DNA from: Paramyrothecium sp. XJ0827
Taxonomy: Eukaryota; Ascomycota; Sordariomycetes; Hypocreales; Stachybotryaceae
Direction of reading: 5' to 3'
Length of the DNA stretch: 64,000 nucleotides
NCBI GenBank assembly: GCA_020881915.1
Contig: JAJFPB010000001.1
Span: forward strand, 2,170,001 to 2,234,000
This document shows positions 34,697 through 44,929 of the stretch, one piece after another. Both the position numbers and the translations under genes were made by a program. The notes under the pieces are model-generated. The model had not been told where the DNA came from and made no database searches. It saw nothing but the letters and a program-made list of their open reading frames with translations. Within the stretch, counting starts at the first letter, position 1. Each line of letters opens with the position of its first letter.

Positions 34697-35668
34697 ATGG
34701 AGTTCGGCCGAGCTGGTGTTCTGAATGAGGGTAAGCTCAAGAGCTGTACGCCAGTCTTCGTGGTTATGTAGCTAATTGTACCCTGGAGATGGCATCCATG
34801 TCGATATGGATCGCTTGAAGAAGGGTGAGGTCAAGTAAGTTTGCGCTCAGCTCGCAAATGAAGGCCACTGCTAACACATCACAGCCTCGGTACTTCGATG
34901 TGAGCTCCACCGCGTTAACCTACGGATGAACACATAACTGACGACAGCACAGCATGGCGGTGACGTTCAAGGATGGAGTTATTCTTGGTAAGCCCAAATG
35001 ACCAGGCTCATCGCTGTCGATGCATACTAATTGCCGTTCTCGATAGGTGCTGATTCTCGAACAACGACCGGCTCTTATATCGCGAATCGAGTCACGGACA
35101 AGCTGACGAGGGTACACGACACCATCTGGTGCTGCCGCTCGGGATCCGCCGCCGATACTCAGGCCGTTGCCGATATTGTACAATACCAACTTGGACTGTT
35201 TGCGATGCAGTCTGGCAAACCACCAATGACGCAAACGGCAGCCTCGATCTTCCAGGAGATCTGCTATGCCAACAAGGACCAGCTATCGTAAGGCCACTTG
35301 CCAAGGACCGTGGACTTTTGAGTTGCGAGACTAACCAGTTGGTGAACAGAGCCGGTTTGATTATTGCCGGTTGGGACGAGCGCTTTGGTGGACAGGTATA
35401 CTCCATCCCGCTCGGCGGCTCTCTACACAAGCAAGCATATGCGATCGGCGGATCCGGATCGACGTACATCTACGGTTACTGCGACGCGAACTGGAGGGAA
35501 GGCATGGAGGAGGCCGATGCCGTCAACTTTGTCAAGGGTGCGCTGAGGGAGGCTATCAAGTGGGACGGCAGTTCGGGCGGTGTTATCCGCATGGTGGTGC
35601 TGACCAAGAATGGCGCGGACCGACACCTTTACCTACCGGACACGGATTACGCTGTGCGGCACGAGTAG
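34697..35668 (+). CDS. PRE3: 20S proteasome beta1 subunit, caspase-like (229 aa, 6 exons)
   Basis: Exons 34697-34730, 34789-34834, 34885-34899, 34953-34987, 35047-35287 and 35350-35668 all join in phase. The protein is an N-terminal nucleophile hydrolase of the beta1 (Pre3/PSMB6) class. It has a short propeptide (aa 1-29) ending in Gly29, with catalytic Thr30 exposed after autocleavage (LGTSIMAV). The beta1 blocks [46 protein letters not shown] and DGSSGGVIR are all present, and the Asp and Lys of the catalytic triad are in place (GADSRT and TDKL). It cleaves after acidic residues inside the core particle, in cytosol and nucleus. The first four exons are very small (34, 46, 15 and 35 nt). The 15-nt exon carries the catalytic threonine. 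Confidence 0.95.
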
Positions 35669-38600
35669 ATGATGGTACGCGGGAGAGCTGAGATGAACGA
35701 CATGATGCTGCTATACCGGGCGCTGCCTGACAGAGGCGACGTAGATGGTGGACCTCTTGACGTGCAGAGTGCATGACTTTGATGAATCCAGGCGGATGAA
35801 CCGTCGCAGCTGTATACTAGCGAACTACACGGACTTAGAACAAGAAACATGGTCTCGTCAAAGGATCCATACTCGCTGGAGCGCCTGTGGCAGGCCCGAT
35901 CACAATTGTAACTGTGCCATTAGGCTCCTGGCTTTTGGTTGTCTCGTGCGAAGCACACGGGAGGAATTACGTTAGTAGGTGCTGCCTCGAGAGATGGAGT
36001 GCCTGACTGTCGGTATTGTGCGGTTTAATATCATGGCAATGTCTTTGACAGTAACCACACCTGCTTACTCTTCCATCACTACTCGACTGCTGACACAACA
36101 AGTCCAAGCTCATCTGGCAAGCCTTCGGTGAGGAATAGAGATGAGGGAGAGTTTTCACAATTCTCCACCAACGTCAGTGATGCAATCTTACGAGAGCCTC
36201 GACTGAACAGGTGCGATGTTCTCAGGCGGCCAACACGACTATGGCAAGCCCGAGTCTAGGGTCCTTGGTATACTTGCTACTAACGTAAGAAACTTCCTGG
36301 CAAGACTCGTTGGAGCTGGTAGAAGAGGCTCCAAGGCGAGTGTGCTTGAACCACAGAAACAGATTGGCGGCCGAATGCAAGAGGAAGTGCAGTACATAAC
36401 CTCAAGAGTTGGTGAGGCCAAGCCGGTTATCAATTATGCGTCCAAAGCTTGGCTTAGTTGGTCTGAGCAGACCCAGGCGATGGCCCATGCTACGAGAAAC
36501 CACCACTGGGAGGCCGGCCGGGGAGCCGAGCCAGTCGGATGGCCCGGTCGACACCACACTTTCGAGGGAGAGGCTGACGGTCGACGGGCCAGGCCGGGCT
36601 GTCAGATACGATCCTTGCTCTGGCCCGGAAACCCGCACGTGTCCTGGCTACCGAGCGGAAGCTTTTTAGGTTTGCCATGTGCTGTCATTGGTGGTGCATG
36701 AAGCGAGTCAGACGGCCCCGTCAGCATTGGTATTGGCACGGGGATACGATCAGCGTGCCCTTTTTGCTTCCATTCTTCCACACGACGACTCTCTGGTCCA
36801 TTTCGATGTATTGTTTTCCACACGTGCTTCGGCTAATCTGACGAGCGTAAAAGAAATCGGGATGGCTCCCGGCAGCTCAATCGCAGTCAGGGCTACTGGG
36901 CGCGTGACCTGGTCCCGTCTCCGGTATCTCGGAGAGAGTGGGCCGTGAGCCTCGGTGTAGCTCCGGTGCAGCCTCCGCTTCCACTTAAGGAGTGGGAGAG
37001 GTAGGGTATGACAAGCGAAGCTTTTGATTTGCGCCGAGAGATTTCGCTTATTATTTTTACCTCTGAAGGGGTGCAGAGGGAGAGTGAAGAAGCAAGGACC
37101 GAAAGCTTGAGATGATGCAGACCCGAAGCCCTTGCTGTGACGTCGTAGCGTTGCAGTGACGGGGTTTGGACCCAATGACGCGGGCTCGGCAGCAAGCAGG
37201 CCCGGCAAAGTGATCGGCCAGACGCTGTCTGGGGTGGATAGAATGTACGGCTTTGGGATATTACTGCTCAATCCGGTTCGAGCCACATCATAACATAACC
37301 TCTGGACGAGCATAGGCGTACCACTTGTTCGTTTGACTGGGAATGACAGTAATGTGCGATACGCATGTTGCTGTAGGTGAAGGAGTTGCGGTCAGCCAAC
37401 GGATGCAAGTCAGCATGGTTCATCCTTACAACAGACGGACTGGGGATCACCGGGAGATTTCAGAATACGGGAGGACTACTTTAGCACGCAGAGAACGGCG
37501 ACTTTGACTAGCCAGCTGGGGATTAACTAGCCCTTTCCATTTGATTCTCACTGAGGCCGTATTGAGTTGATAGTCCTTCTGTCTATCCATACTCACGTTA
37601 CTGTAAGATATGAATACAAATGGGACAAGCCAGCAGCGACACAGGGACACAAAAGCACATCATTGCGCATTAGGCCTAAACCATACCGGCGCCGTCCGAA
37701 GTGGCCGCCACGGGGAGGCAGAGGCAGCCCACGTGCGACAAGCCTTGGCTGGGAGCTCTTCGTCTGCGCTAGAGCGAGCCAGCTAGCGACCAGGGGACCT
37801 GCGAAGCAGCACGACGACCCTTTCGAGAGTTTCGGGCCCCAATATCGACGCGGTGGAGCCGCATTGGGGCCCCGTCGTTTTTTTCTCCCGAAAAGCAAAA
37901 AAAACCCAAACCCAGCAGAACCCAGCGAAGAGACGCTTGTGCCCAAACGTCGAGAAGAAAAGAAGCATGGCCTGGACCCAAAGCAGTAAGCAGTCCGCGG
38001 GGACCCCTTCTAGCGCTTCGCTTGCTGTGGCTTGCCGTTCGGTTGCCGCACAGTACGTGTGGCCAGCGCGGGATACCGTGCCGTGGAGTCGATTTGTTTC
38101 ATCTATTACTTTGATGGAAGGTTTGCCGCTGATTGCAGTATGTATGTGTTCGTGGCGGAACGTGGTGACGAGAACACTACCGAGGCGGGAACATGCTTTA
38201 CAGTTGCCCAGACGATACTGTAAAATCCCCCGAGTTCAGGCGGTGTTGATGAGAAGCTTCCTTGTTCACAGTGAAGGACGGGGCAGACGTCATTCTAACC
38301 TTCTAACCTGGCCTAAGGCTTGAACAGTCCATGAAGACATGAGGCATCAGGGGAAGCTGACAGGAACATACGTGATGAACGGTCGATATGAACCCGCATC
38401 AGTTTTCACAACGAACAATAAACTGTCATGGCCGTGTCTGCAGCGGAGCCAAGGGTGCACGTAGTTACCTTTAGGAGTTACCACCAACGTGCCACTGTCC
38501 TGCCAAAGTCCCACAGGGTCCTTTCTTTTCCCCCCTTAATACAGTCCGTAGGTTTCTCTTGCATTGGGCAGCTCCTATCGGCCGCCGTGCATCTACACGT

Positions 38601-40321
38601 GCCTGCGTTTAACAAGCTGTTGGGGGGTGACGTTTTCCAAGTCGGCAGCGTGTGTTTGTTGCATGCACCTAGAAGGAGGGGGGGCGGACGCCACCGCCTT
38701 GCAGCAGAAGCAAAGCAAAGCAAGCCGACGGACGGACAGCGACAGCACGGCCCCCTTTCCAAACTGCGTTGTGCTTTTCTTTTGCCTGAAAGAGCGTTGC
38801 TCGAATCAGAGCCGCGACGGGAAAAATGTCGTTGGGGGAAAGGTGCGGCGCCTGCTGGCGTAACCACGTTTGCCCAATGCAAGCCACTTGTGCAAGCACC
38901 CTACCACACCGGTTATCGGCCAGAAACATGGCAGTTGAGTACCTACCTTACCTCATGGCTTTGCTTCTTATCTCGTCTATCTTCACCGCTCAAATTGCGT
39001 CGTAGGATGCGAGGCGCCGGCCCGTGATCCTGTTGTCGAGATCTATTATACGCGCGTACGGAGATAGCAGCGGCAGCATCATCCTCACCATAATACGGAG
39101 TTGCCACTCACTCCCCAGCGCGTGGCCGGAAACTACCGGTGCCACCAAAATAGGCTCTAGGGGACTCGTTTGGGTCCACTGGCCTCGCTCATGCCCGAAA
39201 GCGCTTGATCGTCGTGCCTCGATCTGTGTTTGGGTAGATAGTGTCTGTTAGAGCTGGGGCTTGAATTGGGGACTCCGAGAAGACCTTGGCTCTGTGCGTT
39301 TTCCGTCTCATCAAATGTTGCTGTCTGCAAGTCTTGGCCCAGCAACTGATTCATTGAGTCGAAATTGCCAGAGAAAGACAGGGCTTCACTCACAACGGCA
39401 TCTTCTCAATGGGATTGACTGAATGTCCACCCACCTGCAGAGCTGCCACTTTCCACTGGCTCATGCGCTACCCTGACCTTGGACTAGGCAAGGCACTGGA
39501 CAGCGAACGGGGCCGCCGCGCCGATTTGCTTTGCTTTGCTTCGGCTTGGCCTCTCCTTCTCACCACCGGCTCGCTTTGCCTGAGTTGAATGCTGATCGGC
39601 CACGCTGCACACTAACCAAGGAACCCTGCCACGCTTCCGCCGCCCTTTTCTGATATATCCTGGCCGCTTCCTGCTTGAGGCGCTGATGTGTAATAACGAG
39701 GAACCCTCCCGTCAAGCTTCCCGTATCTCCTCCGCCTTGCTGCCCTCCTGTTGCATCTACCCACCTTTACCTACTTACATACCTGACCCAGTCTTGGCTC
39801 TCTTTCTTCCCTGACGCCACTCTCCAGGTGTGTAACTAGGCGCGCCAGGAACTGCCTGTCCGCTGTGGTTATAGCACCTAGACTGCAGCGCTGTTGCGAC
39901 GCTTAGACGACTGCTTCTATTTGGGTCTCGCACCATTCCTCGCCGCCCACCCTTTCCCACTCCTTTCCTCATCCAATCCATCTCCTTGGGAATAGAGCCC
40001 GGAGAAGCCAGCCGGCGTCTTTTTCTCATTTGACGTAGACTTGACTGTCTGTCATAGCCGACAGAATCTCCGCTGAGGAACCCTGCTTCCCCTCCCCTCC
40101 TCTCCTCTGCTACCCCATCGCATTACGACATTTTCCCCCTTTTGCGTTTTCCATTAATTTCTCTTATCAACCGAGCCGAACCCCTCCAGGCCTTGCCTGT
40201 CCAGTTCTATCCTGTCCTATCCCGTCCCCGTCCTGCACTGCCCTGTCGTGGCTTGACTTGTCACGCCGTTCTCGAGCTTGCGATTTCCTGGCCTAGGGGA
40301 TTACGGTAGTCTTAGAATGGT
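35669..40321. other. Long intergenic region, PRE3 to cyclin gene
   Basis: About 4.65 kb have only short or overlapping frames without family matches. There is a strong inverted repeat at 37834-37872 followed by a T-run. From about 39600 to 40320 the plus strand is pyrimidine-rich with CTGTCC/CCTATCC runs, as expected for the promoter and leader of the cyclin gene. No gene is supported. Confidence 0.5.
37834..37872. repeat. Perfect inverted repeat with nested stem
   Basis: Arms GGGCCCCAAT (37834-37843) and ATTGGGGCCC (37863-37872) are exact reverse complements separated by 19 nt, and inside the loop GCGG and CCGC can pair again. CCGTCG and a T7 run follow on the plus strand. It could form a stable hairpin in RNA or DNA. 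Confidence 0.7.
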
Positions 40322-40334
40322 ATGGCCGCTGTAA
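40317..40334 (+). promoter_or_regulatory. Five-codon uORF overlapping the cyclin start
   Basis: An ATG at 40317 with A at -3 and G at +4 opens a reading frame encoding MVWPL and a stop at 40332-40334. It overlaps the ATG of the cyclin frame at 40322 in another frame. Ribosomes that start here would miss the main ATG and could restart at the next in-frame ATG (40373). Its effect depends on the real transcript start, which sequence alone does not give. Confidence 0.5.
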
Positions 40335-42227
40335 TTGGCGACTGCTTTTCCGAAACGTCCCGCTTGCACACTATGATAGCAAACCCCTCCTCGCATCAGC
40401 ACCAACACCAACTCCCACCTCAACACCACAGCCACCATCACCATTATCGGCACCACCACCGCGACGGACAACACCAACCGTACGCGCCGCACGTGTCGTC
40501 AGCGCCGCAAGACCTGGCCTTGTCCTCGTCCTCGTCCTCGTCCTCGCCCTCTCATCGGTCCGCCGCCGCCGCTGCTGCTGCGGGGACATCCTGGCCTGCG
40601 ACGGCTTCCACTTCGCCTTCCGCATCCATCACCACGGCCAGGACGACGCAATCGCAGCAGCCGTCGCAGCATCTGCCACCTGAAGGCACCGCGTTCTACC
40701 CCGCCACCCTCGGACATTCCCTCGACCACGACAAGCTTGCCGCCACTACTCCTGGCTGGGCCCCCGCAGGCCCCCAGGGCGAGACCCACGCCTCCGGCGG
40801 CGGAGCTTCACGATTCCCCTCACCTCCCTCCTCCTCTCCCGCCGTCGCCACTGACGATGCAAACATCGTGTCTATGGCATCTCAGACCGCGAGACATCAT
40901 GTCTCCCTAGAGCAGCAGCAGCGCCCCGCGCAGGCTCCCACATCCACCCACTCCAATGCCATTGTCGACGGCGCCTTCGCCAACCCCGCCGCTTCGACGC
41001 GCCGCCCCAACTCCAGTCTGCCTCAGCAACAGCAGCAACAGCCCTCCCCTCCCTTCGACGACTACCCGCCCTCCGCCGCAACGCAGAGCTCTACCGCGAA
41101 TTCGACCTTCGCTGCCGGTCCCGATGTGCCATCGCCCCTCGCCCAAGATGCCGCCTCCATACCGGTCCCGCCCCAGCAGCAGACCGTCATCCACATCCGC
41201 GATCTCGCCCACGTCCAAAGCCTTGCCAGGGCCGATATTCGCGCCGGACACGGTCCCGACAGCCTCAACGACCCTCCGCTACAACAGTTGAAGTACGAGA
41301 TCAGTGCCATGCCCATTGGCGACATCATCGAGATGGTGGCTGCTCTGTTGACCAAAATCACAACAACAAATGATCTACAGCACGACGCGATGCAACGCAA
41401 CGTCACCCATCAACAACAGGCCAGCCAAAACAACGAAGCGGCAGGAAGCTCTCAGATGAGCCCGCTCAGCCACTCCGTCCTCGCCTTCCACGGCAAGAAT
41501 GTGCCAGCCATCACCATTCTCAGCTACCTCTCTCGCATCCACAAGTATTGCCCAACTACCTACGAAGTGTTTCTCAGTTTGCTAGTCTACTTTGATCGCA
41601 TGACCGAGCGCGTCAACGAACTAGTGGCCAAGAGCGAGGAGGCGCGGCGTCAGTCGACTTCTGGCCTGCAACGTCGAGACTCGCAGCAGCCGCCCGATGT
41701 CTCTATGCGAGATGACGGCGGCACTTGCGAGGTGGAGGATAGCGACTCAGACCTCGCCGATGACGACGACGATGAAGAAGATGATGACGAGGAAATGGAG
41801 GATTCGCCGACTGGGTCAAGCCGCAACACGATGTCGAGACCGCCCACATCACGCTCGGACCAGCAGGCCGTGGCCGCTCCCGCGACATATTTTGTCGTGG
41901 ACAGTTTCAACATCCATCGTTTAATCATAGCAGGCGTTACATGTGCTAGCAAGTTCTTCTCTGATGTCTTCTACACAAACTCACGCTACGCCAAGGTATG
42001 CTTTGCGCTCTGTGCCCCCCCTCTCACACCATTCTAACAATGTTCGTCAATAGGTCGGTGGACTCCCACTCGCAGAACTGAACCATCTCGAACTCCAGTT
42101 CCTGGTTTTGAATGAATTCCGATTGTTCGTCCCTGTTGAGGACTTAGAGGCATATGCGACCATGCTGGTAGAATTCTACATACGTGAGGTGGTTGGAAAG
42201 CAGCTTTCCACAGACAGCAGAGAGTAG
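40322..42227 (+). CDS. Pho80/Pcl6-7-type cyclin (615 aa, 2 exons)
   Basis: Exons 40322-41995 and 42054-42227 flank a 58-bp phase-0 intron and restore SRYAKVGGLPLAELN. The first half is low complexity, with His/Gln/Pro- and Ser-rich stretches (HQHQHQLPPQHHSHHHH, SSSSSSSS, poly-Ala, poly-Gln). The cyclin fold begins around aa 381 (SPLSHSVLAFHGKNVPAITILSYLSRIHKYCP) and ends near the C-terminus (FVVDSFNIHRLIIAGVTCASKFFSDVFYTNSRYAK, LELQFLVLNEFRLFV). A Ser-rich and then strongly acidic insert of about 85 aa lies between its two parts. This is the Pho80-like family that binds Pho85-type kinases, which act in phosphate, glycogen and nutrient signalling. Which Pho85 cyclin it equals cannot be settled by eye. 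An alternative start is Met18 (40373), in frame and downstream of the uORF. Confidence 0.88.
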
Positions 42228-43628
42228 ATTGCTGCACTTTCACACAACGGCATTCTCGTCTGCGGTCTTGCGTGTGACACCCTCACCTTCGTTGTTCCTA
42301 CATTTGGGCCCACTAAGGGTGGAAACACCTCTCAAAGCCCGCAATGGCACATGTGAACAGACTGCGAAGGTACGAAGCGTCGCACAGCTGGAAAGATGGG
42401 GTAACACCCCTTGATGGCCGAAGCTGCGTACACATCCGGTTGGGGATCCCTGGCGGATCCTTATCCAGACACGGCACAGTCGATACGAACGGCGTTGAGC
42501 TACGACGACACGACCGACGTCGAGACCCACGGCTAAGTCTCCGAGACACTGAAGAGAGGATGGATGCACCCGAAAACATAATTCATTCCACGAATTGGCT
42601 GTTAATCTGCTCACGTGCGGGAGATGGGCGCATCTGGGTACAGCTATGGTGGAGCATACGGAGGGGTCGGTGAGCAGTGGGCTGCCGAGAGTCGTGGTCT
42701 CTGCTCATTTATTATATATTTGTCCATTTTGGCTAGACCGTTGATTTGATTCATCAGAGGAAAGACGTTTGGTGGAAGACCACCGAGCAGCTCTTGCTGC
42801 TGGCTGCGACCCGGAATGCTTGAGGACCAGGCATGGCCTTCTTTCAATGGCGTTGGGGTGATTTCTGGGTGGGTAAAGACGTCTATATCATTTTTCTTGT
42901 AGCTTTGGTTGCCGTGGTTTGGTGTGATACCCGCCAAGAACAGACATATCTATCCATGATATATGATTATGCTCAACAGGAGAGTTTGCCTTAAGTAGAT
43001 CACTGCTTTGGACTTGTGGATAGTGCATGTTAAGGTCTTTACTTGCGCGTAGCGGCAAATGGAGAATGGTAATCCTTAGATACGGAAGCTTGCTCTCAGA
43101 ATTGACGTAATACGCAGGATTTGTGAAGTTCTTGAAGAGACAGGGAGGAGACAGCGGAAGCCAGTGATGAAAAGATGAGAATTAACTGAGATATCGGTGA
43201 CTATACACTGCAGGAATCCTCTCCAATCCACCAATAACCAAGTCCCCCACACGGGAAAGCCGTATTTGTCGCTGCCGAACAGCAGCTTTCCTCCATTAAT
43301 CCTTACAACGTTTAAGAGGGATGGCTTCATGCCACATCATAACAAAGCAAGCTCGTTAAGAGCCTGTGAGGTATCTGTAGTTTGTTGCTGAGCTGTCTCA
43401 ACGAGACTCTTGCTTCGAAAAACATATCCTAAAGTCATGCAAGAAAGGGAAGAAATGAGAGGGAAAACGGTAGTAGTTGAAGACAAGAGGGCGTAGATAT
43501 ATATGACAGAAATTACTGTCCTCGCAGACTGAAGGAGAAGCCGTTGCATAAAAGAAATGCTCATGATAGTCGAGGGAATCAAGTAGGAAAAAAAAAGAGA
43601 AAAAAAGAAACCCGAATACATGATTAGT
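42228..43628. other. Convergent intergenic, cyclin to ADC-fold gene
   Basis: These are the 3' flanks of two convergent genes. AT-rich patches (for example near 42715 and 42955) and A-runs near 43588-43607 probably belong to the 3' UTRs. I see no gene. Confidence 0.55.
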
Positions 43629-44929
43629 CTACAGGTTCGACTTGGGCGACTCCCACGTCTCTTCGGGGTGGTCGAAGATGACCTCGGCATTGTTCATTCT
43701 GATGCCGAGCTGCCAGCGGCCCAGGCCGGGCCAGAAGTTGTCGAAGCCGCAGCCGCCGTCCTTGTCCTGGGCGAGGTCGAACCAGCCGACGCTGCAGCGG
43801 CGGCTGTACTGCTTGGGCAGGATGGCGCACCAGCGGTCGGTGCCGGGGAGCTCGCCCTGGCTGGCGTGCGGGTTGGCGGGGACGGGGGGCAGGACGAGCT
43901 TGGTGTCGAAGCCGAGGTAGTTGACCCAGCCGGTGGCGAGCGGGAACGACGGCACCAGCGGGACGGGCTTGAAGGTGGCCTGGAACCAGGGCCGCGGGCT
44001 GGGCTCCGCCTCGGCCGCCGAGTAGCCCGGCGCCGAGGCCTCGTCGTGCGGGTAGACCTTGACCGAGGTGGAGCCGTCGGCCTTGGTGGCCCAGTCGAAC
44101 TTGGCGAGGTGCTTGGGGACGTTCCAGTCTGTAAATGGCGGGAGGGAGGCCCAGGTTAGAAAAGAGTTTGAAGATTGAAGATGGCAGCGGAGGTGTGGGG
44201 TGTGGTGTGGTGTTGTGAGGGGAGTGATTTCTGACTCAGATATACGCAAGGGCTCGGGGCGTGATTGGTGAGAGAGACTCCTCGCCATGTGAGATGAATG
44301 TACAATGAGCATGGTTGTGAGACCCGATTGCGGGTGAGGTACCGCTCCGTATGAGCATTGAAACAAGCACCAGTTGAGGAAAACCAAGCCATGGAACAAA
44401 GAAGAAAAAAAGGCAGAAAAGAACCGAGTAAATGGGAGGTGCGTTCACAATTGGGAAAAAACCACTCACTCTTACGGCCGTTGTAGCAGGTGTATTTTTG
44501 CGACACGTAGATCCTCGTGATCTTGGGGTTCTTGCGCTTCCTCACCCTCCGGCCGTCGGGGTCCTCGCGGGCGTACTCGAAGGCGCCGGGGACGAGGATC
44601 AGCTCGTCGTAGGGCCCGACGGGCGAGTCGGTGTAGCGGATGATCTGGACCATGCTGAGGCCGCCAACGGGCCGCTGCAGCGCGGCCGAGGCGTAGTCGG
44701 AGGCGCCCTCGAGCGGCGAGTAGGTGTGCGGCGGCAGCGCGGCGGCCGTGGCCTTGGACGTCCAGAAGCTGACGAGGTAGACGTCGCCGCGGAGCGTCCA
44801 CGGCGGTGGCACGGCGGTGATGGGCGGCGGCCGCGGCGGTGCGTCCTGATCGGCGGTTGCCGCTGCCGTTGCCGGTGCCGGGTGGGGGCCGGATGACGGA
44901 GTCGGCTGACCGGGTCTGCGGGAGGCCAT
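43629..44929 (-). CDS. Acetoacetate-decarboxylase-fold protein (319 aa, 2 exons)
   Basis: On the minus strand, exon 1 is 44929-44470 and exon 2 is 44128-43629. The GTGAGT donor and ACAG acceptor give a 341-bp intron and restore YNGRKNWNVPKHLAKFDW, a pattern typical of fungal proteins of the acetoacetate decarboxylase-like superfamily. Residues 1-45 are Pro/Ala-rich and probably disordered. The fold follows: WTLRGDVYLVSFWTSK, the YDELILVPGAFEY block, RITRIYVSQKYTCYNGRK, and the FKPVPLVPSFPLATGWVNYLG region. These proteins are widespread in filamentous fungi and uncharacterised. I cannot say whether the Schiff-base lysine of true decarboxylases is present. There is no signal peptide. The intron is long for this genome and is open in the exon-2 frame from 44399, so an internal start is an alternative. 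Confidence 0.75.

Noticed and set aside
37265..37290. GGTTCGAGCC, resembling a tRNA B-box
   Set aside because: I could not find an A-box or foldable acceptor and anticodon stems at the right distance.
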